Shown here: positions 26,447 to 34,309 of the stretch, piece by piece | Layout of the letters: the number at the start of each line of letters is the position of its first letter | Position numbering within the stretch: the first letter of the stretch is position 1 | Source of the DNA: Demetria terragena DSM 11295 | GTDB lineage: Bacteria; Actinomycetota; Actinomycetes; Actinomycetales; Dermatophilaceae | Length of the DNA stretch: 64,000 nt | Assembly: GCF_000376825.1 (NCBI RefSeq) | Contig: NZ_AQXW01000002.1 | Coordinates: 62,001 to 126,000, forward strand | Direction: 5' to 3' | Made by a program: the position numbers and the translations under genes | Notes under the pieces: generated by a model | What the model saw: the letters and a program-made list of their open reading frames with translations, nothing else | Database searches by the model: none | What the model was told of the DNA's origin: nothing

Positions 26447-26967
26447 TGAGGATGTTCGGCACCAAAGGTGCTGCTCTCCCAGATCAAGTCCGCAGCGCAC
26501 TCGGCCTGCGCCGTGGCGAGCAGGCGATCACCTGGGCGCCGACGACCGATGAGGTGTGGGTTGTGGCCACCACCTTCCGCGTCGTCGCGGTTTCTGCGGA
26601 CGGCGATGTCCGGGTGGACCGGCCGTGGCATGAGGTCGATGCGGGGCAGTGGGACTCCGACACCTGGACGCTCAGCGTGACCTGGGTCGATGGTCGCTGG
26701 GCCGCGCAGTGGACCTTTCCGGAGCGGGTCGAGGGTCGTTTCCCTGAAGCATTCCGGGAGCGGGTGCAGGCGACGGTGCTGTTATCCGAGCCGCTTGGCC
26801 TGGTCGGGCCAGGGACTTCCGGCCGGGTGGTGCTGCGAAAGGACCTGGCCGAGCAACGCGTTTTCGTTCAAGAGGTGCTCGGTCGCCGGACGCGCCAGGA
26901 CGACCCGGAGGTACGTGCCGAAGTGTCCAGATTGCGCGCCTTTCTGGAGGAGCAAGCCGGACTGTGA
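26446..26967 (+). CDS. Conserved actinobacterial protein of unknown function
   Basis: A 173-residue soluble protein of a type often seen in actinobacteria but not assigned a function. It is rich in beta-strand pattern (ITWAPTTDEVWVVATTFRVVAVSADGDVRVDRPWHEVD) and alternating W residues, followed by RVQATVLLSEPLGL and a helical C-terminus (DDPEVRAEVSRLRAFLEEQ). No signal peptide or membrane segment is visible. The ATG at 26446 overlaps the stop of the methyltransferase. It is the last gene before tRNA-Asn and is followed by a short GC hairpin. Confidence 0.72.
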   Translation: MRMFGTKGAALPDQVRSALGLRRGEQAITWAPTTDEVWVVATTFRVVAVSADGDVRVDRPWHEVDAGQWDSDTWTLSVTWVDGRWAAQWTFPERVEGRFPEAFRERVQATVLLSEPLGLVGPGTSGRVVLRKDLAEQRVFVQEVLGRRTRQDDPEVRAEVSRLRAFLEEQAGL

Positions 26968-27032
26968 AACGGGCCGCGTGAAGGACGCCGACCGATTCGT
27001 GACTCAGTCAGTCCTTTGATATCGTTGCGGTC

Positions 27033-27050
27033 GCGCCAGCGTGCTGGCGC
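27033..27050 (+). terminator. Short GC hairpin ahead of tRNA-Asn
   Basis: GCGCCAGC (27033-27040) is perfectly complementary to GCTGGCGC (27043-27050) around two bases, followed by CTTTCCCC, and lies directly 5' of the tRNA. In practice the two innermost pairs would open to form a loop. It may end the bet transcript or mark the processing boundary of the tRNA precursor. Confidence 0.4.
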
Positions 27051-27053
27051 CTT

Positions 27054-27126
27054 TCCCCTGTAGCTCAATTGGCAGAGCATTCGGCTGTTAACCGGAGGGT
27101 TGTTGGTTCGAGTCCAACCGGGGGAG
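27054..27126 (+). tRNA. tRNA-Asn (anticodon GTT)
   Basis: A 73-base cloverleaf: acceptor TCCCCTG pairs with CGGGGGA, the D-arm contains AGCTCAATTGGCAGAGC, the anticodon loop CTGTTAA has GTT at 27087-27089, and the T-arm has GGTTCGAGTCC. The CCA end is not encoded (GCGCC follows). A strong terminator hairpin follows immediately. Confidence 0.97.
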
Positions 27127-27132
27127 CGCCCT

Positions 27133-27173
27133 GCCCGTCATTCCGCGAGATTCTCGGAATGACGGGCTTCCTT
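27133..27173 (+). terminator. Rho-independent terminator after tRNA-Asn
   Basis: A perfect 13-bp stem, GCCCGTCATTCCG (27133-27145) with CGGAATGACGGGC (27155-27167), loop of nine bases, followed by TTCCTTGTT. Position seven bases after the tRNA fits termination of the tRNA transcript. Confidence 0.85.
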
Positions 27174-27304
27174 GTTGAGGGCGTCTGTGGCCCCTTACCG
27201 GGTGATCAGCCTGACGCCAAGGGTTGACCAAAGCGAGCACACTGAAAACACGCGGACTGAGTCATCTGACACTGAGTCGTATACCGACTGCCGAGGAGTC
27301 GTTC

Positions 27305-28486
27305 ATGGATGTTGAAGCAGCCGGAGGAGATGACCGGTTCCGCGGTGCCGGGGTGGGTGATCTGGACGCGATCCGCGACCGACCGTCGATCGCGCTCAAC
27401 CGACGGTCCCTCCTGACGGCGACGGCGGCAGGAGTCGCCGCACCGTTCTTGCTCCCCGCAGATGCATCGTGGGCGATGGTGGCCGGTGCTGCCAACAACA
27501 ACGTCACCACCTGGTCCACTCCCGTCAATCGGACCTATAACGTCCGGGCTGTTCAACACCTGCTGCGCGAGCACGGGTACTCGATCACCACCTGGGAGGA
27601 CAGTTTCGGGACGTACACCAAGAGCCGAATCAAGGCCTTCCAGAAGGCTAAGGGTCTGACGCAGGACGGCGTCTGTGGACCAAAGACTCTCGAGAAGCTC
27701 TGCATCACGGTCAAGTACGGGCAAAACCGGCCCGCGGTACGAGCTGCAGCTCTCCTATTGCGCAAGCACAACTTCCACACGATGCCCATCGACAAGAGCA
27801 TCAACAACAATCCGTTCGGGGCGCAGACCAGTCTGCTGGTGCAGTCTTTCCAGATGCAGCATCGAAAAGGCCGCGGTGCGTTGGTTGGTGTCGGGACCTG
27901 GCAGAACCTGTTCTCCGAGCAGATCACCATCGCGGGTACACCGTTGGAGCAGTCGGGCACTGGGAACGCTCAGTGGTCGAACTGCGGGCCAGTGTGTGGA
28001 GTCCAGATGATTCTGGCTCATCGCAAGACCCCATCCGGGTGGAATGGATACAGCAGCTCCACGCGTACCGCCGTTGAGCGGTTCCGCTACGAAGCCATGG
28101 GCTTGGCGAAGTCATCTGCGCGTGACAAGAGTGGGACCGAGTTTCCCGACTTCCAGAAGGGCTTGGGCGATTACGGGATCAAAGTGCGACGCGGCGGCAT
28201 CGAGGACACGATCCGCGACGCCAAGCGTGGCGTTCCCTCGATCGCAGGCGGGGACGTCTATCGCATGCCGTATTCCAAGCGCGTCAAGAGCCCCGTCTCC
28301 CACTGGGTCGTGGTCGTGGGCTACTACTCGGGCTACTACTTGGTTCTCGACCCGATCGGGACGACGCCGCGCACCGAGCGGATCACTGAGGCGCAGTTAC
28401 GGCACTACGCGGCATCGAACCCCGGGTACACCCCGGGACACCCCACGATGGCGCCGCCGACCCAGAACTCGATCCTGCTGGCGTGA
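27305..28486 (+). CDS. Tat-exported peptidoglycan-binding C39-like cysteine protease
   Basis: A 393-residue secreted protein. A twin-arginine signal, LNRRSLLTATAAGVAAPFLL, starts near residue 34 after a hydrophilic leader. Two peptidoglycan-binding type 1 repeats follow: VRAVQHLLREHGYSI to DGVCGPKTL (about 80-135), then a less perfect second copy (about 140-210). The C-terminal domain is papain-like C39-type, with Cys227 in WSNCGPVCGVQMIL, His333 in SHWVVVVGYY and Asp349 in LVLDPIG. It probably acts in the cell wall as a peptidase; the substrate is unknown. The ATG at 27305 with GAGGAGT upstream is preferred over a further upstream start that would add a non-conserved leader. Confidence 0.82.
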   Translation: MDVEAAGGDDRFRGAGVGDLDAIRDRPSIALNRRSLLTATAAGVAAPFLLPADASWAMVAGAANNNVTTWSTPVNRTYNVRAVQHLLREHGYSITTWEDSFGTYTKSRIKAFQKAKGLTQDGVCGPKTLEKLCITVKYGQNRPAVRAAALLLRKHNFHTMPIDKSINNNPFGAQTSLLVQSFQMQHRKGRGALVGVGTWQNLFSEQITIAGTPLEQSGTGNAQWSNCGPVCGVQMILAHRKTPSGWNGYSSSTRTAVERFRYEAMGLAKSSARDKSGTEFPDFQKGLGDYGIKVRRGGIEDTIRDAKRGVPSIAGGDVYRMPYSKRVKSPVSHWVVVVGYYSGYYLVLDPIGTTPRTERITEAQLRHYAASNPGYTPGHPTMAPPTQNSILLA

Positions 28487-28498
28487 ACGACGCTGCGT

Positions 28499-29392
28499 TC
28501 AGCCGGTTTCCCGGTTGAACGCCATGTCCGGACCAGCGGCGGTGCTGCCTGCAGCGCCAGTGGTCCCCTTGCGGCCCAGTCCGCGACGCTTCAGGCGACC
28601 TTCGATGTACTCCGCGAGCTTGGTGACGGCGTAGTTGATGATGATGTAGATCGTGGCGACCACGATCAGCACGGGGACAAGGTTGGTGTAGTTGGACTCG
28701 GCCTGCGTGCCAGAGCGCAGGAGTTCGAGATACGTCACGTTGAAGCCCAACGCGGTGTCCTTCAGGACTACGACCAACTGGCTTACCAGGCTAGGCAACA
28801 TCGCCGTAATCGCCTGGGGGAGCAGGATTGTCCGCAGGGTTTGCTGCTCGCTGAGGCCAACAGACAGCCCGGCCTCACGTTGGCCTGCAGGGAGTTGGCC
28901 GACGCCGGCGCGGACGACCTCACACATCACCGAACCGTTGTACAAGGTCAACGCCGTCACCACGGCGAGCAGGGGCGCCTGGTCTGGTGGGATCGACGGT
29001 GTCTGGATGAAGAGACCCCAGGTGAAGATCATCATCATCAGCACCGGCACGGCGCGGAAGAACTCGACGAAGACACCGGCCGCCCACCGCAGGGGTGTGA
29101 GCGCCGACATCCGAGCGAGGGCAAGGACCAGGCCAAGGACCGCGGCCAACACGATGCTGATCGCGGCGGCCTTCACGGTGTTGATCAGACCTGGGACGAG
29201 GTATTCAGACCAGATCTCAGACTGAATGAAGGGCTTCCACTTGGCCGCCTCGAACTGGCCCTGGTCGGCGAGGACGGAAATGATCCACCAAGCGAATGCC
29301 GCAAAGGTCACGAGGCTGATGATGCTCAGGATCCGATTGCGCACACGGGCTTTAGGCCCGGGCGCATCGAAGAGCACGCTGCTTGAGCTCAT
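28499..29392 (-). CDS. gluD: Glutamate-type amino acid ABC transporter permease (GluD-like)
   Basis: A 297-residue His/Glu/Gln/Arg-type ABC permease. After an N-terminal membrane anchor (about residues 23-42) comes the binding-protein-dependent transport core with GLINTVKAAAISIVLA, FFRAVPVLMMM and the coupling-helix EAA motif EAGLSVGLSEQQTLRTILLPQA. The C-terminus ends in a basic, glycine-rich tail. Order and size match GluD of the GluABCD glutamate importer of corynebacteria and other actinobacteria. It is the last gene of the operon and its start overlaps the gluC stop (ATGA at 29389-29392). Confidence 0.9.
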   Translation of the reverse strand: MSSSSVLFDAPGPKARVRNRILSIISLVTFAAFAWWIISVLADQGQFEAAKWKPFIQSEIWSEYLVPGLINTVKAAAISIVLAAVLGLVLALARMSALTPLRWAAGVFVEFFRAVPVLMMMIFTWGLFIQTPSIPPDQAPLLAVVTALTLYNGSVMCEVVRAGVGQLPAGQREAGLSVGLSEQQTLRTILLPQAITAMLPSLVSQLVVVLKDTALGFNVTYLELLRSGTQAESNYTNLVPVLIVVATIYIIINYAVTKLAEYIEGRLKRRGLGRKGTTGAAGSTAAGPDMAFNRETG

Positions 29393-30054
29393 CGCTTCAC
29401 CGCCAGTTTCCGTGAGGCATACCCGGTCGCTAGGCCCATGGGCACGGTGAAGAGTACGAAGAATCCCGCGACCAGGAGGAACGCGTTATTGAGTTGGCTG
29501 GAGGCATCCTCACTCACCTTCGAGAGGAAGTACGCGGACTCCAGAACGCCGATCGTCATGACCACCGTGGTGTTCTTCGCGAGGGCAATCAGCGTATTGC
29601 CGAGTGGCGTAATGGCGCCGCGCATGGCCTGCGGCAGGATGACCTCGCGCAAGGTCTGCGTAAAGGTCAACCCGATCGAGCGCGCGGCCTCGGCTTGGCC
29701 AAGGGGAATGGTGTTGACCCCGGAGCGGATTGCCTCACAGACGAACGCTGCGTGGTAGACGGCCAAGCCAAAGATGGCGAAGAAGAACGCATTGGTCGAC
29801 AGGGTGTCCGAGATGCTGAACTGCAAGGTAATGCTGATGCCGAACAGGCTGCCGAACACAATCAGCGTCAAGGGCGTGTTGCGGAAGAGGGTGACGTAGG
29901 CCGTACCGACGAACCGGAGTACTGGCACTGGCGATAACCGCATGATCGCCATGACCGTGCCGATGATGAACGAGGCAACGGCTGCGAGTGCGGTGAGCTT
30001 GATCGTCATCCAAAAGAAAGAAATGACGTCGAACTGCTCGAAGATCTGTGACAC
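29389..30054 (-). CDS. gluC: Glutamate-type amino acid ABC transporter permease (GluC-like)
   Basis: A 221-residue permease subunit with five predicted membrane segments. Family features are FFWMTIKLTALAAVASFIIG, LFRNTPLTLIVF and the EAA loop EAARSIGLTFTQTLREVILPQAMRG. It pairs with GluD to form the heterodimeric channel of the importer. The start is GTG at 30052-30054. Between it and the gluB stop lies an 80-base gap holding a 9-bp hairpin, which may lower permease expression relative to the binding protein. Confidence 0.91.
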   Translation of the reverse strand: MSQIFEQFDVISFFWMTIKLTALAAVASFIIGTVMAIMRLSPVPVLRFVGTAYVTLFRNTPLTLIVFGSLFGISITLQFSISDTLSTNAFFFAIFGLAVYHAAFVCEAIRSGVNTIPLGQAEAARSIGLTFTQTLREVILPQAMRGAITPLGNTLIALAKNTTVVMTIGVLESAYFLSKVSEDASSQLNNAFLLVAGFFVLFTVPMGLATGYASRKLAVKR

Positions 30055-30089
30055 GGGTGGCCTCGAGGTATAGGTCCGGCAGGGCCTGG

Positions 30090-30120
30090 GTCCGGGCCCG
30101 CTGTATCGGCAGGCCCGGAC
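30090..30120 (-). terminator. Intercistronic hairpin between gluB and gluC
   Basis: GTCCGGGCC (30090-30098) is complementary to GGCCCGGAC (30112-30120), a 9-bp all-matched GC stem with a 13-base loop and no T-run on the minus strand. It lies just downstream of the gluB stop codon, the usual place for a partial terminator or mRNA 3'-end stabiliser that lets binding protein exceed permease. Confidence 0.5.
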
Positions 30121-30134
30121 TCAGACAACCTGGA

Positions 30135-30950
30135 TTAGGAGCAGGTCTCTTGCTTTGGCGGGTTCTTTTCGGCATTCAGTTGGTACTCGGCACCGAGGTG
30201 CTTCTCGACCGACTTCTTCCACTCGCCAGAATCGACCATCTTCTGCAACGAGGTGTTGACCTTCTTGCACAGGGCGGTGTCGCCCTTCTTGATGCCGATG
30301 CCGTAGATCTCATCGCCACCGACTCCCTTGACGACCTTGAACTTGCCCTTGTACGAGTCCTGCTGGGCGTAGCCCGACAGGATGGTGTCGTCCGTCGTCA
30401 TCGCATCAATCTGGCCGGTTGACAGGGCCGAAGCGCACTTGGAGTAGGTGTCGAACTCCTGAAGGTTGACCCCCGGGACCTGCTCCTTGAGCTTGGTGGC
30501 TGACGTTGAACCCGACACCGAGCACAACTTTTTGCCACTCAGCGACTTGACGCCGTTGATCTTCGAGTCTTTCGCCACGAGCAGCGCCTGCTCTGCGATG
30601 AAGTACGGGCCCGCGAAGGAGACTTCCTGCTTGCGCTCGTCGGTGACGGAGTAGGTCGCGATGACCATCTTGACCTGACCAGACTTGATCAGTTGTTCGC
30701 GCTGCTTGGACGGCGCCTCCTTGAAGGTGACCTTGCCCAGGCCAGCGTCCTTGGCCACATAGTTCGCCACATCAACGTCGAGACCCTCGTAGCCACTGCC
30801 AACCTTCTGGCCGAGCCCGGGCTGGTCGAACTTGATACCGACGTTGACGCCGTCTTCGCCGCCTTCGTTTTCGCTGCCGCCGCACGCTGCGAGGCTGAGC
30901 GCTACGACCGATAGGCCAGCGACACCGGCCATCCGACGAGTCTTCTGCAT
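30135..30950 (-). CDS. gluB: Glutamate-binding lipoprotein (GluB-like)
   Basis: A 271-residue membrane-anchored solute-binding protein, family 3. The signal peptide has a KTRRM basic head and a lipobox SLAAC with the lipidated cysteine at residue 23. Typical type 3 segments follow: GLDVDVANYVAKDAG, EAPSKQREQLIKSGQVKMVIATYSVTDERKQEVSFAGPY cut in several blocks, and DAMTTDDTILSGYA with the ligand Asp. Two late cysteines (in TALCKKV and the C-terminal ETCS) may form a disulphide. It delivers glutamate or a related amino acid to GluCD. gluA starts 24 bases upstream. Confidence 0.91.
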   Translation of the reverse strand: MQKTRRMAGVAGLSVVALSLAACGGSENEGGEDGVNVGIKFDQPGLGQKVGSGYEGLDVDVANYVAKDAGLGKVTFKEAPSKQREQLIKSGQVKMVIATYSVTDERKQEVSFAGPYFIAEQALLVAKDSKINGVKSLSGKKLCSVSGSTSATKLKEQVPGVNLQEFDTYSKCASALSTGQIDAMTTDDTILSGYAQQDSYKGKFKVVKGVGGDEIYGIGIKKGDTALCKKVNTSLQKMVDSGEWKKSVEKHLGAEYQLNAEKNPPKQETCS

Positions 30951-30973
30951 GGAGGTCTCCTTGTGTTGAGTGC

Positions 30974-31747
30974 TCAGTGAGTCAGGATCTTGCCAAGGAA
31001 GTCCTTGGCTCGATCGGTCTGCGGGTGGTCGAAAAATTCGTGTGGCGTGTTCTGTTCGAGGATCTTGCCGTCGGACATGAAGACGACACGGTCGGCGGCA
31101 CGTCGAGCGAAGCCCATTTCGTGGGTGACCACGATCATCGTCATGCCCTCTTTGGCCAGATCGGCCATCACGTCGAGAACCTCGTTGATCATCTCGGGGT
31201 CAAGTGCCGAGGTTGGCTCGTCGAAGAGCATGACCTTGGGTTCCATCGCCAGCGACCGTGCGATCGCGACGCGCTGTTGCTGACCGCCGGAGAGCTGGGC
31301 TGGGTACTTCTTGGCCTGATGGTCTACCCCGACGCGATTGAGTAGCTCCATGGCCCGCTGTTCGGCCTCGGGCTTCTTGATGCCACGGACCTTGATCGGA
31401 CCGAGCGTGACGTTCTCAAGAATCGTCTTGTGCGAGAACAGGTTGAACGACTGGAACACCATGCCGACGTCGGCGCGCAGCTTAGCGAGTTCGGCGCCCT
31501 CTTCGGGGAGGTCCTTGCCGTCGATGGTGATGGTTCCAGCCTCGTAGGTCTCGAGCCGGTTAATGGTGCGGCACAGGGTCGATTTACCTGAACCGGAGGG
31601 GCCAATCACCACCACAACTTCACCGCGATGAACCGTCAGTTGAATGTCCTGGAGAACGTGGAGGTCGCCGAAGTGTTTCTGCACGTCCGTCATCACCACG
31701 AGTGGTTCGCCGTGGGCAGGGGTGTCCCGCGCGAGAGGTTCGCTCAT
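30974..31747 (-). CDS. gluA: Glutamate-type amino acid ABC transporter ATP-binding protein (GluA-like)
   Basis: A 257-residue ATPase of the polar amino acid importer class. Walker A is GPSGSGKST, the Q-loop is in [13 protein letters not shown], the signature is LSGGQQQR, Walker B is [15 protein letters not shown], and the switch histidine is in VVTHEMGFA. It is first in the gluA-gluB-gluC-gluD operon, the order seen in Corynebacterium-type glutamate importers. The ATG at 31747 is the only start giving the normal N-terminus. Upstream, a GAGAC-5-GTCTC inverted repeat (31814-31828 region) may be regulatory, but nothing identifies a regulator. Confidence 0.93.
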   Translation of the reverse strand: MSEPLARDTPAHGEPLVVMTDVQKHFGDLHVLQDIQLTVHRGEVVVVIGPSGSGKSTLCRTINRLETYEAGTITIDGKDLPEEGAELAKLRADVGMVFQSFNLFSHKTILENVTLGPIKVRGIKKPEAEQRAMELLNRVGVDHQAKKYPAQLSGGQQQRVAIARSLAMEPKVMLFDEPTSALDPEMINEVLDVMADLAKEGMTMIVVTHEMGFARRAADRVVFMSDGKILEQNTPHEFFDHPQTDRAKDFLGKILTH

Positions 31748-32072
31748 GCGCCAGACCTTACTGACCGCAGTGGTGGGTATGCGGCCGAATCGTCGAAGGT
31801 CGTGACCCTAATGAGACGACAAGTCTCGTTCTTGCGGCGTACGCCAGTTCCGCGAGCGGTGTCGTCACCGTGATCGATGCCCGCGCTTGGTCTGGTCGAG
31901 CGGGACCACGGCCTGAGTCGTGTGCATTTGCCGATGCCAAAGTGTCCCGGTGACGGGCGGCCGCTACGCGTACCGATCGCGCCGGAGGAGCACATCAACC
32001 AGATGAACGCGCCGGGCGACGAGGGATGCCCGCACGAGGGTACGAACCCGCCGGATAGTGTGCTGCTTTGCA
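31748..32072. other. Intergenic region between gluA and the CAT-anticodon tRNA
   Basis: About 325 bases without a convincing gene. Short open frames here either overlap the tRNA or gluA, lack ribosome sites and look like no known protein. The left part must hold the gluA promoter on the minus strand, though no clear -35/-10 pair stands out. A small inverted repeat GAGAC-GACAA-GTCTC lies near 31814-31828. Confidence 0.6.
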
Positions 32073-32149
32073 GGGGCGATAGCTCAGCCGGTTAGAGCAG
32101 CGGACTCATAATCCGTCGGTCCTGGGTTCAAGCCCCAGTCGCCCCACCA
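32073..32149 (+). tRNA. tRNA with CAT anticodon (elongator Met or Ile2)
   Basis: A complete cloverleaf: acceptor GGGGCGA pairs with TCGCCCC, D-arm AGCTCAGCCGGTTAGAGC, anticodon loop CTCATAA with CAT at 32107-32109, T-arm GGTTCAAGCC, discriminator A at 32146 and an encoded CCA at 32147-32149. A CAT anticodon outside the initiator form is either elongator Met or the lysidine-modified Ile2; the initiator-type unpaired first base is absent. Sequence alone does not decide between the two. It borders the accessory-looking stretch downstream. Confidence 0.93.
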
Positions 32150-32592
32150 GAAAACGTCGACTTACCAGGCGTTCCTAAGGTTTTGCAGGGTCGAAGCGCG
32201 ACAGGATTCGTCCGATTCCTCACAAACCCTGAGAACCCTCCAGGGGTCTGGGGCGGTCCATCGGGGGTGGCTGGCTCAGCTGGCACCGCCGTGCGTGAGA
32301 GGAGTTCGGCGAGGGACCCGTCGGGATTATCCGTGCTCGGCCACGCCGTCGCGGTGTTCGGGGTTCAGCACCGACGACGGCGCGCCAGTGATCGCCACGT
32401 CTCCGGAAGCCCGGCGACTTACTTTGGCAGCATGCAGGTGGGCGACGCTGAGGGTTTCGGAAGTTCGTCGACCGGGGGTCGTTCGTGCGGGCGCGCGATC
32501 CGCAGGCGGCCACCGTAACTCGTCTGACCAAGGCACGGGGATGTCGGATCGATGGGCCAGACTATGCAGACCACAATGGCGAGGGGGCGAGG
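32150..32592. other. Gene-poor stretch downstream of the tRNA
   Basis: About 440 bases with no supported gene. Open frames on both strands (about 100-110 residues) have low-complexity Arg, Ser, Pro-rich translations of the type produced by antisense GC-rich DNA, and none has a good ribosome site. No copy of the tRNA 3' end and no integrase remnant is visible. The right end carries the ribosome site (GAGGGGGCGAGG) of the gene at 32593. Confidence 0.55.
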
Positions 32593-32958
32593 ATGGACTG
32601 GCTGAGCACCTTCGTGACGTCCCCGGGGTTCGGTGGCCTCGCGGCCGTGGCGGCTGCCGTCATCGCCTATCGGGGCGCGACCAAGGGTGTCCGGGCGCAG
32701 AACGCACGAGCAATCGAAGACCGGTGGTGGGAGCAGGCCAAGTGGGCGACCGAGAAGCTCGCCGGCGACGACAACGACGTGGCGTTGGGGCTGTCCACGC
32801 TGAACTTCCTGATCGAGCACGCCCCACCGGATTCCAACGCGGTGGCGTTTGTCAGGCATGCAGTCTTTCCGGTGGTTAACGCATCTGGTCTGCTGGACGC
32901 AGGGAGTATCGTGGAGGAACACGCAGGTGAGGAGGCGGATCATGACGACAGCGAATGA
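32593..32958 (+). CDS. Small single-span membrane-anchored protein, unknown function
   Basis: A 121-residue protein. An N-terminal hydrophobic helix, PGFGGLAAVAAAVIAYRGA (about residues 11-29), is followed by a soluble helical part with RAIEDRWWEQAKWATEKL and ALGLSTLNFLIEHAPPDSNAVAFVRHAVFPVVNAS, ending in an acidic tail EEHAGEEADHDDSE. The layout (membrane anchor, RxxxRWWEQxKWA helix) is seen in orphan actinobacterial and phage-like proteins of unknown role. The ATG at 32593 has a strong GAGGGGGCGAGG site. It overlaps the next gene by 17 bases in another frame. Confidence 0.68.
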   Translation: MDWLSTFVTSPGFGGLAAVAAAVIAYRGATKGVRAQNARAIEDRWWEQAKWATEKLAGDDNDVALGLSTLNFLIEHAPPDSNAVAFVRHAVFPVVNASGLLDAGSIVEEHAGEEADHDDSE

Positions 32959-33217
32959 GTCGCAGGTGACGCCCCGGCGCGCGCCCGTGTCCCAGGCGAA
33001 CAGGGTCGCTGCGGCACAGCTCTATGTTGTTGCGAGCGAGAAGTTGGGCGAGCCGGTGCCAGATCGGATTCGAAAGTTAGCTGCCTCGAAGACAACTCGA
33101 ACACGTCAGCAGTCGACGAGCCTGAAGTCGATGGCGACGAATCGGGTAGGTGCTGTGAGCGGTCGCTTCGTTTCGAAGAAGCGGGCAAAGCGGAGGGCAG
33201 CCCGCTCAGCGAACTGA
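32942..33217 (+). CDS. Small basic protein, unknown function
   Basis: A 91-residue protein with net positive charge. The N-terminal half is mixed (RAPVSQANRVAAAQLYVVASEKLGEPVPDRIRKLAA); the C-terminal half is rich in Lys, Arg, Ser and Thr and ends in KKRAKRRAARSAN, suggesting nucleic-acid or acidic-partner binding. It starts inside the 3' end of the preceding gene, whose acidic tail it follows directly, and the opposite charges of the two proteins could mean they work as a pair. That is inference; I do not recognise either family. AGGAGGCGG upstream is a good ribosome site. Confidence 0.62.
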   Translation: MTTANESQVTPRRAPVSQANRVAAAQLYVVASEKLGEPVPDRIRKLAASKTTRTRQQSTSLKSMATNRVGAVSGRFVSKKRAKRRAARSAN

Positions 33218-33369
33218 CCGCCCTGCTGGTCTCGTTCAGCGGGCAGTGCGCCCGATTGTCGTCCATTTTGGCGGGTTGGCGGGCGTTCCCATCTGTGGTC
33301 CGCATTCCCTCACTGCCGTGACCGCTCCGGGTTATGCTTGGGCCCAAATTTCTCGGGGTGGGACGAAAG

Positions 33370-34281
33370 ATGAGAGTTATGAGGGGAACAAAGATCTCGA
33401 CGGCCTTCATTGCCGGGGCACTGGCGCTGGCTGGTTGTGGGGGCTCTTCCGAGGATGGGGCCTCATCTGTGGAGTGGAGCAAGAAGGACCTGGGCGAGCA
33501 GCTTAAGGAAAGCCTCAATGTGCCCAGAGCTGCGATGGGGGATGCGACCTGCAAGAAGGGGTTGCCCGCGGTCAAGAACGCATCGACGACCTGCACGATC
33601 TCGGTGGAGGGCCAGCGGGAGACGTGGCTTGCCATTGTGAAGCCGGCCGGTAAGACCGGTGGTCTGGCACCGGAGTTCAGAGTCGAGGGCAATGACGGAG
33701 AAGGCAATGACGCGGCTGGGTCCACCCCAGCGGTTGACTGCTCTGACGAGGGTCTGTCGCAAGCTGAGTGGATCGAGCATTGTGATAGCGAGGAGGACTT
33801 CCCTGCTGAGGGCGAGAATCCCTTGGAGCCGGTGAAAGTCGCCGTAGGAAAGGCGCACACTTACTTGGCGGGCACGGTCACCGTCGACAAGCTGACCTGC
33901 GGCATACTCGCTCTTCCGGACGTCACGATCGACGAGACACCCGCGACCGCAGACGAGGGGCAGGAGTTCTGCGTGGTGTTCGCGACGGTAGAGAACAGAT
34001 CTAAGAAGCCACTGGACAGTGCACCTACGTTCTACGCGGTGCAAACGTCTGATGGCACCACCTATGCGGGACCAGATGACACGTTGTATGGCGGGTACGA
34101 CGGCGTCGACTTCGGGGGCTTCGCCGACACGATCAACCCCAAGCAGAGCGTTCAGTTCGCCAGCGCCTTCCAGGTGCCCAAGGGTGAACGTCCGACGTCG
34201 GTGCTCACAGAGAGCGAAGAAGACGGCATGTTGGTCGAAGACCCGGACGATTATGCCAGTTTCGAGCTCCCGAATGCGTAG
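33370..34281 (+). CDS. Lipoprotein with DUF4333-like and DUF4352-like regions
   Basis: A 303-residue predicted lipoprotein: RGTKISTAFIAGALALAGC gives a basic head, hydrophobic core and lipobox cysteine at residue 23. Residues about 30-105, with GEQLKESLNVPRAAM, DATCKKGLP and a second Cys in ASTTCTISVEG, fit the small DUF4333 pattern of two cysteines around a strand pair. A linker follows, and the C-terminal part (about 165-300), with FCVVFATVENRSKKPLDSAP and KQSVQFASAFQVPKGERPTSV, fits DUF4352-type immunoglobulin-like domains. Role unknown, probably an outward-facing surface protein. ATG at 33370; a second ATG at 33379 is possible. Confidence 0.78.
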   Translation: MRVMRGTKISTAFIAGALALAGCGGSSEDGASSVEWSKKDLGEQLKESLNVPRAAMGDATCKKGLPAVKNASTTCTISVEGQRETWLAIVKPAGKTGGLAPEFRVEGNDGEGNDAAGSTPAVDCSDEGLSQAEWIEHCDSEEDFPAEGENPLEPVKVAVGKAHTYLAGTVTVDKLTCGILALPDVTIDETPATADEGQEFCVVFATVENRSKKPLDSAPTFYAVQTSDGTTYAGPDDTLYGGYDGVDFGGFADTINPKQSVQFASAFQVPKGERPTSVLTESEEDGMLVEDPDDYASFELPNA

Positions 34282-34309
34282 GCCCTTTGCTCGAGGTCGA
34301 CGGGCGGTC

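Noticed and set aside
31877-32095. Plus-strand open frame of 72 residues ahead of and into the CAT tRNA
   Set aside because: It overlaps the tRNA 5' half and lacks a ribosome site and family resemblance.
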